A stretch of DNA of 17,027 nt from Gammaproteobacteria bacterium. GTDB taxonomy: Bacteria; Pseudomonadota; Gammaproteobacteria; UBA9214. The DNA is taken from NCBI GenBank assembly GCA_029881775.1, contig JAOULY010000010.1, forward strand, positions 1 through 17,027, written 5' to 3'. A model generated the notes under the pieces. That model searched no databases and was not told where the DNA came from. It saw only the letters and a list, made by a program, of their open reading frames with translations. Below, piece by piece: positions 6,889 to 13,200 of the stretch (position 1 is the first letter of the stretch; each line of letters begins with the position of its first letter). The position numbers and the translations under genes are program-made.

Positions 6889-7545
6889 ATGCGGTTCAGT
6901 AGCAGACACAGGGCGGCTATCGGTGGCCAGGCAAGGCAGGGCGGGTTCCTGACGTCCCGGCAGGCGATCGTATTGCTGGCATTGATTTTCCTGGCACCGA
7001 CATTTGTTGCACTGGTTATGCACAACGTCAGTGACGGTGGCTGGCAACCGGATGTAACCACGAACAGCGGCGCACTGGTGCACCCGGCACGGCCGCTGGA
7101 ATTGTCAGCGGACATCGTCTACGGCGATAAACCGCTGGCCGAATACCTGCAGGGCAAATGGACACTGGTATACCTGGGCCGTGCCGACTGCGACGATGCA
7201 TGCAAGTCCAACCTGTACAAGATGCGCCAGGCACGGACCGCGCAGAACGAACACATGAAACGCGTGCAGCGTCTGTTCGTTTTCGAGGGCGGCCCGCTTC
7301 CTGAAAGCGTTAGCGGTTACCTTGCCAGCGAGCAGCCGCAGCTGGACAAGGTTCAGCTGGCGCCGCTGCAGTTCGGGAAACTGGCGGAGTTTTTCGTCAT
7401 CGACGATACACCGGTGCGTGATGCCGGGCGTGTATATATAGTCGACCCGCTTGGCAATCTCATGATGTATTACCCGCCGGATGCCGATCCGCGTGGTTTG
7501 CTCAAGGATCTGAAGAAATTGCTGAAGTACTCACGGATCGGCTAG
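6889..7545 (+). CDS. SCO-like thioredoxin-fold protein with CxxxC (oxidase assembly)
   Basis: A 218-residue membrane-anchored protein: a cytoplasmic N-terminus of about 24 residues, one helix (25-43), then a periplasmic domain. The domain resembles SCO/thioredoxin-fold proteins: WTLVYLGRADCDDAC places C101 and C105 in a CxxxC motif after a beta strand, and VYIVDPLGNLMMYY (182-195) matches the SCO strand 'YLxDPxG'. True SCO copper chaperones also have a His just before that strand; here the residues are RDAGR, so this ligand is missing. The gene sits where Pseudomonas has an uncharacterised protein between SURF1 and CtaA. It may reduce CuA-site cysteines instead of carrying copper. Family placement is likely; the exact role is inferred. 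Confidence 0.75.
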   Translation: MRFSSRHRAAIGGQARQGGFLTSRQAIVLLALIFLAPTFVALVMHNVSDGGWQPDVTTNSGALVHPARPLELSADIVYGDKPLAEYLQGKWTLVYLGRADCDDACKSNLYKMRQARTAQNEHMKRVQRLFVFEGGPLPESVSGYLASEQPQLDKVQLAPLQFGKLAEFFVIDDTPVRDAGRVYIVDPLGNLMMYYPPDADPRGLLKDLKKLLKYSRIG

Positions 7546-7558
7546 GTAGATAGTTGTC

Positions 7559-8446
7559 ATGAATGATAAGACATTGGCCGGTCAAATAAACAGCTACCTG
7601 GGGCTGTGCAAGCTCAAGGTTGTCGCCTTGATCGTGTTCACGGCGATGGTCGGCATGTTTATGGCGACATCACCACCGGGCATGGTGCCATGGGATGTAC
7701 TTATTCTCGGTAACCTCGGTATCGGTATGGCCGCATCCGCTGCGGCCGCGATTAACCACGTTCTGGATGCGCGTGAAGATGCAAAAATGGCGCGCACCAG
7801 CAACCGTCCGCTGCCGCAGGGTGAACTGAATGTGCGCAATGCGCTGATTTTCGCCGTGCTGCTCGGCGCGCTGTCCATGTTCATACTGGTGTACTGGATA
7901 AATGTCCTGACCGCGGTACTGACGTTCCTGTCGCTGGTCGGTTATGCCGTGGTCTATACCATGTACCTGAAGCGTGCCACGCCGCAGAATATCGTTATCG
8001 GTGGCGCGGCCGGTGCGGCGCCGCCGATCCTGGGCTGGACCGCGCTGACCGGCACGCTCGATCCGAATGCGCTGCTGCTGTTCCTGATCATCTTTATCTG
8101 GACGCCCCCGCATTTCTGGGCGCTGGCCATTCATCGTCGTGATGAATACGCCAAGGTCGATATCCCGATGCTGCCGGTCACGCACGGTGTCCCGTTCACG
8201 CGACTGCAAATCCTGCTCTATACCATCCTGTTGCTGCTGGTCAGCGTGCTGCCGTTTGTGACGCGCATGAGTGGTCCGGTTTACCTGGCCGGCGCAATAC
8301 TGCTGGGGCTTGGTTTTCTCTGGTACGCCATTCAGCTGATGCAGGGCAAGGATGTGGCGATGAAAACCTTCGGCTATTCCATCTGGTACCTCATGGCCAT
8401 GTTTGCCCTCCTGCTGGTCGATCACTATCTCCCGTTACTGTTCTGA
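7559..8446 (+). CDS. ctaB: Protoheme IX farnesyltransferase (heme O synthase)
   Basis: A UbiA-family membrane prenyltransferase (295 aa) that attaches a farnesyl group to heme b, giving heme O, the precursor of heme A. About eight or nine helices are expected. The first aspartate-rich motif is NHVLDARED (N66, D70, D74) followed by ARTSNRPLP. Other conserved blocks are YLKRATPQNIVIGGAAGAAPP (137-157) and WTPPHFWALA. Also called cyoE; the ctaB name fits the cox context. It starts 13 bases after the SCO-like gene, where ctaA is usually found. The DUF502 gene follows after 51 bases with no terminator between, so they may share a transcript. Confidence 0.95.
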   Translation: MNDKTLAGQINSYLGLCKLKVVALIVFTAMVGMFMATSPPGMVPWDVLILGNLGIGMAASAAAAINHVLDAREDAKMARTSNRPLPQGELNVRNALIFAVLLGALSMFILVYWINVLTAVLTFLSLVGYAVVYTMYLKRATPQNIVIGGAAGAAPPILGWTALTGTLDPNALLLFLIIFIWTPPHFWALAIHRRDEYAKVDIPMLPVTHGVPFTRLQILLYTILLLLVSVLPFVTRMSGPVYLAGAILLGLGFLWYAIQLMQGKDVAMKTFGYSIWYLMAMFALLLVDHYLPLLF

Positions 8447-8497
8447 GTGCGTTGTAATGACGGTGCGCCCGTTGCACAGGCTTGAGTGGAAACAAAC

Positions 8498-9070
8498 ATG
8501 CGTAATTTGATCAGACACGTATCGAAGTGCCTGCTGGCCGGTATCGTCGCGCTGTTACCGATTGGCGGGCTGGTGCTGGGCATCGGTTACCTCGAATCGA
8601 TGCTGTCGGGCGCGGGACTGCGGCAGTTGCCGTTCTATTTCCCGGGCTTCGGCCTGCTGGCGGCGTTTGTGCTGCTGTACATGATTGGCCTGGTGCTGAC
8701 GACGTTCATCGGCAAATGGCTGTGGACACGGCTGGATCGTCTGCTTGACCGGCTGCCGGCGCTCGGCAAGTTGTACGTGTCGCTCAAGCAGATTCTCGGC
8801 TACGGCGAAGGCAAGGATGCAATCTTCCAGGCAACGGTCATGGTGCCGGCGCCGGGCGGCAGGGGCGAGGAATTCGGCCTGGTAACCAATCGCCTGAAAA
8901 CGGCTGACGGGCAGGAACGCCTGCTGGTGTTCATCCCCGGGTCGCCCAATCCGACCAGCGGCCGCCTGCTGCTGAGCGCGCCGGAAGACGTGCGCCCGTC
9001 GGATATGCCGGTCAATGAAGTCTTCAAGGTGCTGGTGGCCGTCGGCAAGACCGACATCGATATCCGCTGA
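8498..9070 (+). CDS. DUF502 family membrane protein
   Basis: A 190-residue protein with two N-terminal helices (about 9-33 and 50-71) and a soluble C-terminal domain. Family landmarks are LLPIGGLV, the PGFGLL start of helix two, LDRLPALGKLYVSLKQI (83-99) and VFIPGSPNPTSGRLLL (144-159). Homologues occur in many bacteria and a chloroplast-located plant family, without a settled biochemical role. ATG at 8498 is preferred over GTG at 8486, because GAGTGGA sits seven bases before it. The 3' end is three bases from the MITE-like palindrome. Placement after heme O synthase may be incidental. Confidence 0.85.
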   Translation: MRNLIRHVSKCLLAGIVALLPIGGLVLGIGYLESMLSGAGLRQLPFYFPGFGLLAAFVLLYMIGLVLTTFIGKWLWTRLDRLLDRLPALGKLYVSLKQILGYGEGKDAIFQATVMVPAPGGRGEEFGLVTNRLKTADGQERLLVFIPGSPNPTSGRLLLSAPEDVRPSDMPVNEVFKVLVAVGKTDIDIR

Positions 9071-9073
9071 ATT

Positions 9074-9210
9074 CCAGGGAACCTCTGATGTGTCGTCTTT
9101 GCGAGGAACGCAGTGACGAAGCAATCTCTAACAGTCTGATTTCGCAGCGGGAGATTGCTTCGCTACGCTCGCAATGACGGGAATTGCTGAATTAATCAGA
9201 GGTTCCCTGG
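9074..9210. mobile_element. MITE-like nested palindromic element (137 bp)
   Basis: Perfect 16-bp terminal inverted repeats bound the element: CCAGGGAACCTCTGAT at 9074-9089 and its reverse complement at 9195-9210. Nested inside is a second inverted repeat: CGAAGCAATCTC (9117-9128) against GAGATTGCTTCG (9151-9162), continued outward by TTGCGAG (9099-9105) against CTCGCAA (9168-9174) and CGTC against GACG. It carries no gene. It fills the gap between the convergent DUF502 and DUF523 genes and runs into the latter. The inner part resembles a short repeat I recall as common between genes in several bacterial groups. A target-site duplication is not clear; at most TT on each side. Confidence 0.7.
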
Positions 9211-10163
9211 TTCATCAACTCGCGCGGGTAAGGTTCAAGATAGGTTTGCGACAGTGCCCAGTCGTTCGGGTAGTGGCGCAGGTGATGCCGCATAAGCGTC
9301 AGCGGCACGGCCAGTGGCACAAGTCCGGTGCGGTAGTCATTGATCAGGGCAGACATTTCCGCCCGGTCGCCGGCCGACAGTTCACGACTGAAATAGCCCT
9401 GCAGATGCTGCAACACGTTGGTGTGGGACTTGCGGCTGGCGATGCGCCGCATGGCCGTCATCATTTCCTCTTCGTAGTCCATGATGCGTTGTTCGAAACC
9501 GCGTTTTCCTGCATTGGCAACCAGTTGTCCGAGGCGGCGATAGGCTGCCTGGTTATGCGCCATGACCGACAGTTTCTGGCGGCTGTGGAAATCGACCAGG
9601 CTGGCCGGTGTCAGGCCCTGCCTGTTCAGCTGTTGCCAGCGGTACCAGGTAAACACGCGTTCGATAAAATTGTCGCGCAGGTCCGGATCATTCAGGCGGC
9701 CTTCCTCTTCGACCGGCAGGTTGGGGTGCGCCTGCATGATGGCGCGGGCATAGGCGCCGATACCGTCTGACTTGCCGGGCATGCCATCCTCGCCATAGGT
9801 TTTTACGCGCTCCATGCCGCAACTCGGTGAGCGGGACTTGAAGATATAGCCACACAGCCCGTGTTCCTGTCTGGCTATCTTCCGGCCGTAGTTGTCGAGC
9901 TTTGCGGTGACATCCTGTGCCGGGTCCTTTACGCCGCGTACACGAATACCGTCGGCCATTTTCACCAGGCGTATCGGCGGGCGCGGTGTGCCCAGCCCGA
10001 TCGCAACCTCCGGGCAGAAGGGTTTGAATTCGAAGAAATCCGCCAGTCGGCGATTTACATAGGCATGGTACTTGTGCCCGCCATCGAAACGTACCGGCTG
10101 TCCCAGCAGGCAGCTGCTGATGCCGACCGGGATGCGGGTTGTTTTATTCTCTTTTTTGCCCAT
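9192..10163 (-). CDS. DUF523-DUF1722 fusion protein (YbgA-like)
   Basis: A 323-residue protein with two known domains of unknown function. DUF523 (about 12-150) shows GISSCLLGQPVRFDGGHK, CPEVAIGLGTPRPP and KSRSPSCG, with conserved cysteines C18, C50, C104 and C115 that could bind metal. DUF1722 (about 195-315) shows AHNQAAYRRLG, SRKSHTNVLQHLQGYF and YRTGLVPLAVPLTLMRHHLR, ending in YLEPYPREL as usual. E. coli YbgA carries DUF1722 beside the photolyase gene, and homologues are often called photolyase-associated or 2-thiouracil desulfurase-like; no photolyase gene is seen here. The last residues (QGTSD) are encoded by the terminal repeat of the adjacent MITE-like element, and the TAA at 9192-9194 lies just inside it. 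Confidence 0.9.
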   Translation of the reverse strand: MGKKENKTTRIPVGISSCLLGQPVRFDGGHKYHAYVNRRLADFFEFKPFCPEVAIGLGTPRPPIRLVKMADGIRVRGVKDPAQDVTAKLDNYGRKIARQEHGLCGYIFKSRSPSCGMERVKTYGEDGMPGKSDGIGAYARAIMQAHPNLPVEEEGRLNDPDLRDNFIERVFTWYRWQQLNRQGLTPASLVDFHSRQKLSVMAHNQAAYRRLGQLVANAGKRGFEQRIMDYEEEMMTAMRRIASRKSHTNVLQHLQGYFSRELSAGDRAEMSALINDYRTGLVPLAVPLTLMRHHLRHYPNDWALSQTYLEPYPRELMNQGTSD

Positions 10164-10285
10164 AAAGCACTATGACTCCAGCACGTGTCGCGATGTAAGA
10201 CGCGGGTAATTTGGTCATGGTTATCTGTTGGGCGTGTAAATGCAAATAACCTTTGTCAGGAAATCCTGATAATTGTCTATTTTTA

Positions 10286-10309
10286 TCGCGCCTGCAAGGC
10301 GCTCCTACA
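10286..10309 (-). repeat. REP-like unit 2a
   Basis: Identical over all 24 bases to the unit at 5804-5827 (same orientation). It is the first of three units in the gap between the DUF523 gene and rpoH. Confidence 0.85.
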
Positions 10310-10343
10310 AGGCACTCGCTATTGGGTTTCGTGCTTGATTTTG

Positions 10344-10367
10344 TCGCGCCTGCAAGGCGCTCCTGCA
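10344..10367 (-). repeat. REP-like unit 2b (one base different in the head)
   Basis: Same unit and orientation as 10286-10309, with one change in the head (TGCAGGA in place of TGTAGGA on the minus strand). The stem is unchanged. The spacer to unit 2a is 34 bases. Confidence 0.83.
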
Positions 10368-10382
10368 ATGAATTGCGGAGCC

Positions 10383-10406
10383 TGTAGGAGCGCCTTGCAG
10401 GCGCGA
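10383..10406 (+). repeat. REP-like unit 2c (inverted)
   Basis: Forward copy, identical to 5844-5867. It is inverted relative to units 2a and 2b and can pair with either, most closely with 2b across a 15-base spacer. Confidence 0.85.
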
Positions 10407-10427
10407 TAAAAATCAGGCGCCGATAAT

Positions 10428-10452
10428 AAAAAACGGCCCTTGCGGGCCGTTT
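10428..10452 (-). terminator. Rho-independent terminator of rpoH
   Basis: On the minus strand, AAACGGCCC (10452-10444) pairs with GGGCCGTTT (10439-10431) around a GCAA tetraloop, followed by more T (10430-10428). It starts 24 bases after the rpoH stop codon. Confidence 0.9.
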
Positions 10453-10476
10453 GTTGTGCAGTGCTGGCAGCTGGCT

Positions 10477-11346
10477 TCACGCCTGCATATTCTTCCTGAG
10501 CTTGTTGATGGCGTTCTTTTCCAGCTGACGGATGCGCTCGGCAGACACGCCGTAGCGGTCGGCCAGGTCGTGCAGCGTGGTCTTGCCATCGCTCAGCCAG
10601 CGCTCTTCAAGGATGGTCCGGCTGCGCTCATCCAGTGATTCCAGTGCCTCAGACAGGTTGCCGGTATTGACGTCACTCCAGTCAGAGGCTTCCAGTACGA
10701 CGGCCGGATCGGTGCTGTTATCAGCCAGGTAAGCCGCCGGTGCGTACTGGCGCGTATCTTCGTCATCATCCGCGGCGGTCAGGTCGAAACCGATATCCTG
10801 GCCACTCAGGCGAGATTCCATCTCGACGACGGTCTCCGGCTTGACGCCCAGGTCGGCGGCAACGGCATTGACCTCTTCCTGGTTCAGCCAGCCAAGGCGT
10901 TGCTTCTGGCTGCGCAGGTTGAAGAACAGCTTGCGTTGCGCCTTGGTGGTGGCAACCTTGACGATGCGCCAGTTGCGCAGGATGTATTCATGCATCTCGG
11001 CGCGGATCCAGTGCACCGCAAACGACACCAGGCGCACGCCGACCGTCGGGTCGAAGCGTTTGACTGCCTTCATCAGGCCGATATTGCCTTCCTGCACCAG
11101 GTCAGCCAGCGCCAGGCCATAGCCGCTGTAGCCGCGTGCAACCCGCACCACGAAGCGCAGGTGTGACATGACCAGGCGGCGGGCGGCCTCGAGGTCGTTG
11201 TCCTCGCGCAGGCGTGTCGCCAGGTCATATTCTTCCTCGGCGGTCAGCATCGGCACGGCCAGTGCCGCCGTGATGTACTGATCCAGGCTGCCAGTCGGCA
11301 GCTGAAGGGCAAATGACTGATCTTTAAGGACTAAATCCTGTGTCAT
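10477..11346 (-). CDS. rpoH: Heat-shock sigma factor RpoH (sigma-32)
   Basis: Alternative sigma factor (289 aa; E. coli has 284) that directs RNA polymerase to heat-shock promoters. Region 2 includes HLRFVVRVARGY, LVQEGNIGLMKAVKRFDP (83-100) and LVSFAVHWIRAEMHEYILRNW. The RpoH box QRKLFFNLR (137-145), specific to this sigma class, is intact. Region 4 ends in the helix-turn-helix TTLHDLADRYGVSAERIRQLEKNA. ATG at 11346 is chosen: MTQDL matches family N-termini and GAGG lies eight bases upstream, whereas the frame extended to 11604 runs into ftsX. It is the last gene after ftsY-ftsE-ftsX, but has its own promoter overlapped by a CIRCE operator and its own terminator. HrcA control is inferred from that operator. 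Confidence 0.96.
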   Translation of the reverse strand: MTQDLVLKDQSFALQLPTGSLDQYITAALAVPMLTAEEEYDLATRLREDNDLEAARRLVMSHLRFVVRVARGYSGYGLALADLVQEGNIGLMKAVKRFDPTVGVRLVSFAVHWIRAEMHEYILRNWRIVKVATTKAQRKLFFNLRSQKQRLGWLNQEEVNAVAADLGVKPETVVEMESRLSGQDIGFDLTAADDDEDTRQYAPAAYLADNSTDPAVVLEASDWSDVNTGNLSEALESLDERSRTILEERWLSDGKTTLHDLADRYGVSAERIRQLEKNAINKLRKNMQA

Positions 11347-11378
11347 GTAATTCTGCCTCGCTCCTGTAATGGATGGTA

Positions 11379-11408
11379 ATTTTAGCACTCCAGATGATAG
11401 AGTGCCAA
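11379..11408 (-). promoter_or_regulatory. Sigma-70 promoter of rpoH
   Basis: On the minus strand, TTGGCA (11408-11403) and TAAAAT (11384-11379) are separated by 18 bases; the hexamers match consensus at five of six positions each. Transcription would start near 11372, leaving a leader of about 25 bases with the ribosome binding site. The promoter lies in the 130-base gap after ftsX. Confidence 0.75.
11382..11408. promoter_or_regulatory. CIRCE operator (HrcA-binding site) over the rpoH promoter
   Basis: The plus strand reads TTAGCACTC, nine bases, then GAGTGCCAA. The CIRCE consensus is TTAGCACTC-N9-GAGTGCTAA, so 17 of 18 defined bases match and the spacer is exactly nine. The site covers the whole -35 and spacer of the rpoH promoter and part of the -10. 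In known cases HrcA bound to CIRCE blocks transcription and is released on heat stress when GroEL becomes occupied. The single mismatch (T to C) falls in the -35 hexamer. Confidence 0.85.
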
Positions 11409-11476
11409 TTCGTCGAAAAGTTGCATGAAAGTCGGCCCGCCAGGCGGCAACTTGAGGGTCACCGGCGAGCGGCTGC

Positions 11477-12454
11477 TCAGCGTGGCTCAATGGCCCGCAG
11501 GTGACGGCCAACGGCCAGCCAGGAGCCGAGCAGGCCCAGCAGCAGGCCGCTGGCGAGCAATGTGCCAAGCAGTGGAGCGGGCAGGGTCTGCAGGCTGAAA
11601 TCACTGTGGTACAGACCGGCCAGCCGGGCGACCGGGCCGCTCAGTAGCCAGAAGCCGGCTTCCACCAGCAGCCAGGCGATCGCGGCGCCCAGCACGCCGT
11701 ACCAGATGCCGCTGTACAGGAACGGCCGCCGCACGAAACCGTTGGTGGCGCCAATCAGCTTGGTGACGATGATCTCCTCACGGCGGTTCTGGATCTCCAG
11801 GCGGATGGTATTGCCGATCACCAGCAGGACGGCCAGCGCCAGCAATGCGCCGATCACCAGGATGCCGCGCCGGGCAATGTCCAGCATGGCGGACAGGCGC
11901 TGTACCCATTCCAGGTCGAGTTGTGCGAGCGCGGTTTCCGGCAGCGCGGCCAGTTTCTTTTGCAGGGCGCTGGCCGCCGCCGGGTCCAGGTGGCCGTTGG
12001 TCGGGGTGACGACCAGCACGGTCGGCAGCGGATTTTCATCCAGTGCTGCCAGCGCGCTGCCAAGGCCTGACTGTTTGCCGAATTCATCGAGTGCCTGGGC
12101 CGGTGTGATCAGCTCGACATCACCGATTTCGGTCCAGCCGCTCAGCTGGCGGGCCAGCTTGTCAGCGGATTCTTCACTGACAGCATCGTCGAGAAAGACT
12201 GACAGGCTGGTCTGCCCGTCCCAGGCATCGCTGAGACGTCCGAGGTTTTCGAGCAGCAGGTACAGGCCCGAGGGTAACGCCAGCGCGATACCGATAACGG
12301 CGGTGGTCATGATAGCGGCCACCCGGTTTCTATACAGTCGACCCAGGCTGTCCAGTGCGACCTGGGCATGACGGCGCAGGTAAATCGTTGGTGACAAGGC
12401 GCGCCGGGTGCGTTCACGCCAGTTGTGCTGTGATTGCCGGCGATTGCGTTTCAC
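11477..12454 (-). CDS. ftsX: Cell division protein FtsX
   Basis: Membrane partner of FtsE (325 aa). In the family, FtsEX at the division ring controls amidase activation (through EnvC in E. coli) and divisome constriction. The layout is typical: a basic cytoplasmic N-terminus (1-45), helix one (about 46-68), a periplasmic domain (about 70-190, TSLSVFLDD near its start), then three helices (about 195-217, 248-270, 294-316) with the conserved cytoplasmic stretch IRLEIQNRREEIIVTKLIGAT (217-237). The GTG start at 12454 overlaps the ftsE stop as GTGA, so the two are coupled. The gene ends 130 bases before rpoH. Confidence 0.95.
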   Translation of the reverse strand: MKRNRRQSQHNWRERTRRALSPTIYLRRHAQVALDSLGRLYRNRVAAIMTTAVIGIALALPSGLYLLLENLGRLSDAWDGQTSLSVFLDDAVSEESADKLARQLSGWTEIGDVELITPAQALDEFGKQSGLGSALAALDENPLPTVLVVTPTNGHLDPAAASALQKKLAALPETALAQLDLEWVQRLSAMLDIARRGILVIGALLALAVLLVIGNTIRLEIQNRREEIIVTKLIGATNGFVRRPFLYSGIWYGVLGAAIAWLLVEAGFWLLSGPVARLAGLYHSDFSLQTLPAPLLGTLLASGLLLGLLGSWLAVGRHLRAIEPR

Positions 12455-13122
12455 GCGTATTCCGCCGCTTCATTGACCAGTTTGCCATGCGCCAGCTGCA
12501 ATACCGGGTAATCCAGTTGCTCGATCAGCGCGATATCGTGGCTGGCGACCAGCACACTGACGCCGACATCGTTAAACAGGCCGAACAGCTTCATGATCTC
12601 GCGCGACAGTTCCGGGTCGAGGTTGCCGGTCGGTTCGTCGGCCAGCAGCAACATCGGCCTGTTGACCACCGCGCGGGCGATGCCGACGCGTTGCGCCTCG
12701 CCACCCGACAGGGTGATCGGGTAGACGCGCTCCTTGTTCAGCAGGCCCAGCTTGTCGAGTGCGGCACGCACGCGCTTGCCGATTTCCTGGTGCGGGTAAC
12801 CGGCAATGACCAGCGGCAGCGCGACATTATCGAACACGGTACGATCGAACAGCAGGTGGTGGTCCTGGAAGATAAAGCCTATTTTTCGGCGTATATAGGG
12901 TATCCGACGGTTGCTGATGCGGGTGACGTTTTCGCCGTCCAGGAACAGCTGGCCGCGCGTGGTGCGGTCGATCAGTGCGATCAGTTTCAGCAGCGTGCTT
13001 TTGCCGGCACCCGAGTGGCCGGTGAGAAACGCCATGGCGCCTTTTTCCATGTGGAAACTGACATTGCTGAGCGCATCGTGACCGCCCGGGTAGCGTTTGC
13101 TGACGTTGGTGAATTGAATCAT
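12451..13122 (-). CDS. ftsE: Cell division ATP-binding protein FtsE
   Basis: ABC ATPase (223 aa) that forms a complex with FtsX. All ATPase elements are visible: Walker A GHSGAGKS (35-42), Q-loop Q86 in IFQDHH, signature LSGGE (138-142), Walker B LLLADEP with D162 and E163, D-loop GNLD, and H-loop H195 in ASHD. IFQDHHLL and ARAVVNRP are typical of FtsE. No good Shine-Dalgarno sequence precedes the ATG at 13122. The 75-base gap up to ftsY is mostly filled by an inverted pair of 24-base repeats, so its translation may depend on readthrough and mRNA folding. It overlaps ftsX by four bases. Confidence 0.96.
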   Translation of the reverse strand: MIQFTNVSKRYPGGHDALSNVSFHMEKGAMAFLTGHSGAGKSTLLKLIALIDRTTRGQLFLDGENVTRISNRRIPYIRRKIGFIFQDHHLLFDRTVFDNVALPLVIAGYPHQEIGKRVRAALDKLGLLNKERVYPITLSGGEAQRVGIARAVVNRPMLLLADEPTGNLDPELSREIMKLFGLFNDVGVSVLVASHDIALIEQLDYPVLQLAHGKLVNEAAEYA

Positions 13123-13137
13123 CTGGGTAAGTTTCTG

Positions 13138-13161
13138 CAGGGTGCGCCTTGCGCACCGTGA
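13138..13161 (+). repeat. REP-like unit of a second type, left arm
   Basis: A 24-base unit with head CAG, a perfect 7-bp stem GGTGCGC/GCGCACC around CTT, and tail GTGA. It is inverted relative to the unit at 13177-13200 and lies in the ftsY-ftsE gap, 15 bases from the ftsE start codon. Confidence 0.75.
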
Positions 13162-13176
13162 TTCCTGACTAAATCC

Positions 13177-13200
13177 TCGCGGTGCGCAAAGTGCACCCTA
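13177..13200 (-). repeat. REP-like unit of a second type, right arm (contains the ftsY stop codon)
   Basis: On the minus strand this unit has head TAG, stem GGTGCAC/GCGCACC (one mismatch) around TTT, and tail GCGA. It matches the left unit at most positions. Its first three bases, TAG, are the stop codon of ftsY. Its ends (TAGG..., ...CGCGA) resemble the TGTAGGA type elsewhere in the window. Confidence 0.75.

Larger units (their letters stand above)
10164..10476. other. Intergenic region without a gene (REP-like cluster and terminator)
   Basis: These 313 bases lie between the divergent 5' end of the DUF523-DUF1722 gene and the 3' end of rpoH. I see no credible reading frame, tRNA or other RNA gene. 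The part next to the DUF523 start should hold its promoter, but no convincing -35/-10 pair stands out. The centre contains three REP-like units and the rpoH side a terminator, both listed separately. Confidence 0.7.

Noticed and set aside
7670..8425. Open frame of about 250 codons on the minus strand opposite ctaB
   Set aside because: Same kind of shadow: its composition mirrors the hydrophobic codons of ctaB, with no recognisable domain.
8447..8497. Terminator or ctaA remnant after ctaB
   Set aside because: The 51-base gap has no stable hairpin with a T-run, and no translated piece resembles CtaA.
9174..9770. Plus-strand open frame starting inside the MITE-like element
   Set aside because: It lies opposite the DUF523-DUF1722 gene, which has clear domain motifs. 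The plus-strand translation shows none.
10286..10406. CRISPR-like array
   Set aside because: Only three units, in mixed orientation, with unequal spacers (34 and 15 bases) and identical copies elsewhere. This fits REP-like repeats.
11347..11604. N-terminal extension of rpoH upstream of 11346
   Set aside because: The extended frame crosses the rpoH promoter and CIRCE site and enters ftsX. Family length and the ribosome binding site support ATG at 11346.
11562..12371. Open frame of about 270 codons on the plus strand opposite ftsX
   Set aside because: Ser/Arg/Pro-rich shadow of ftsX. ftsX is supported by its topology and its overlap with ftsE.
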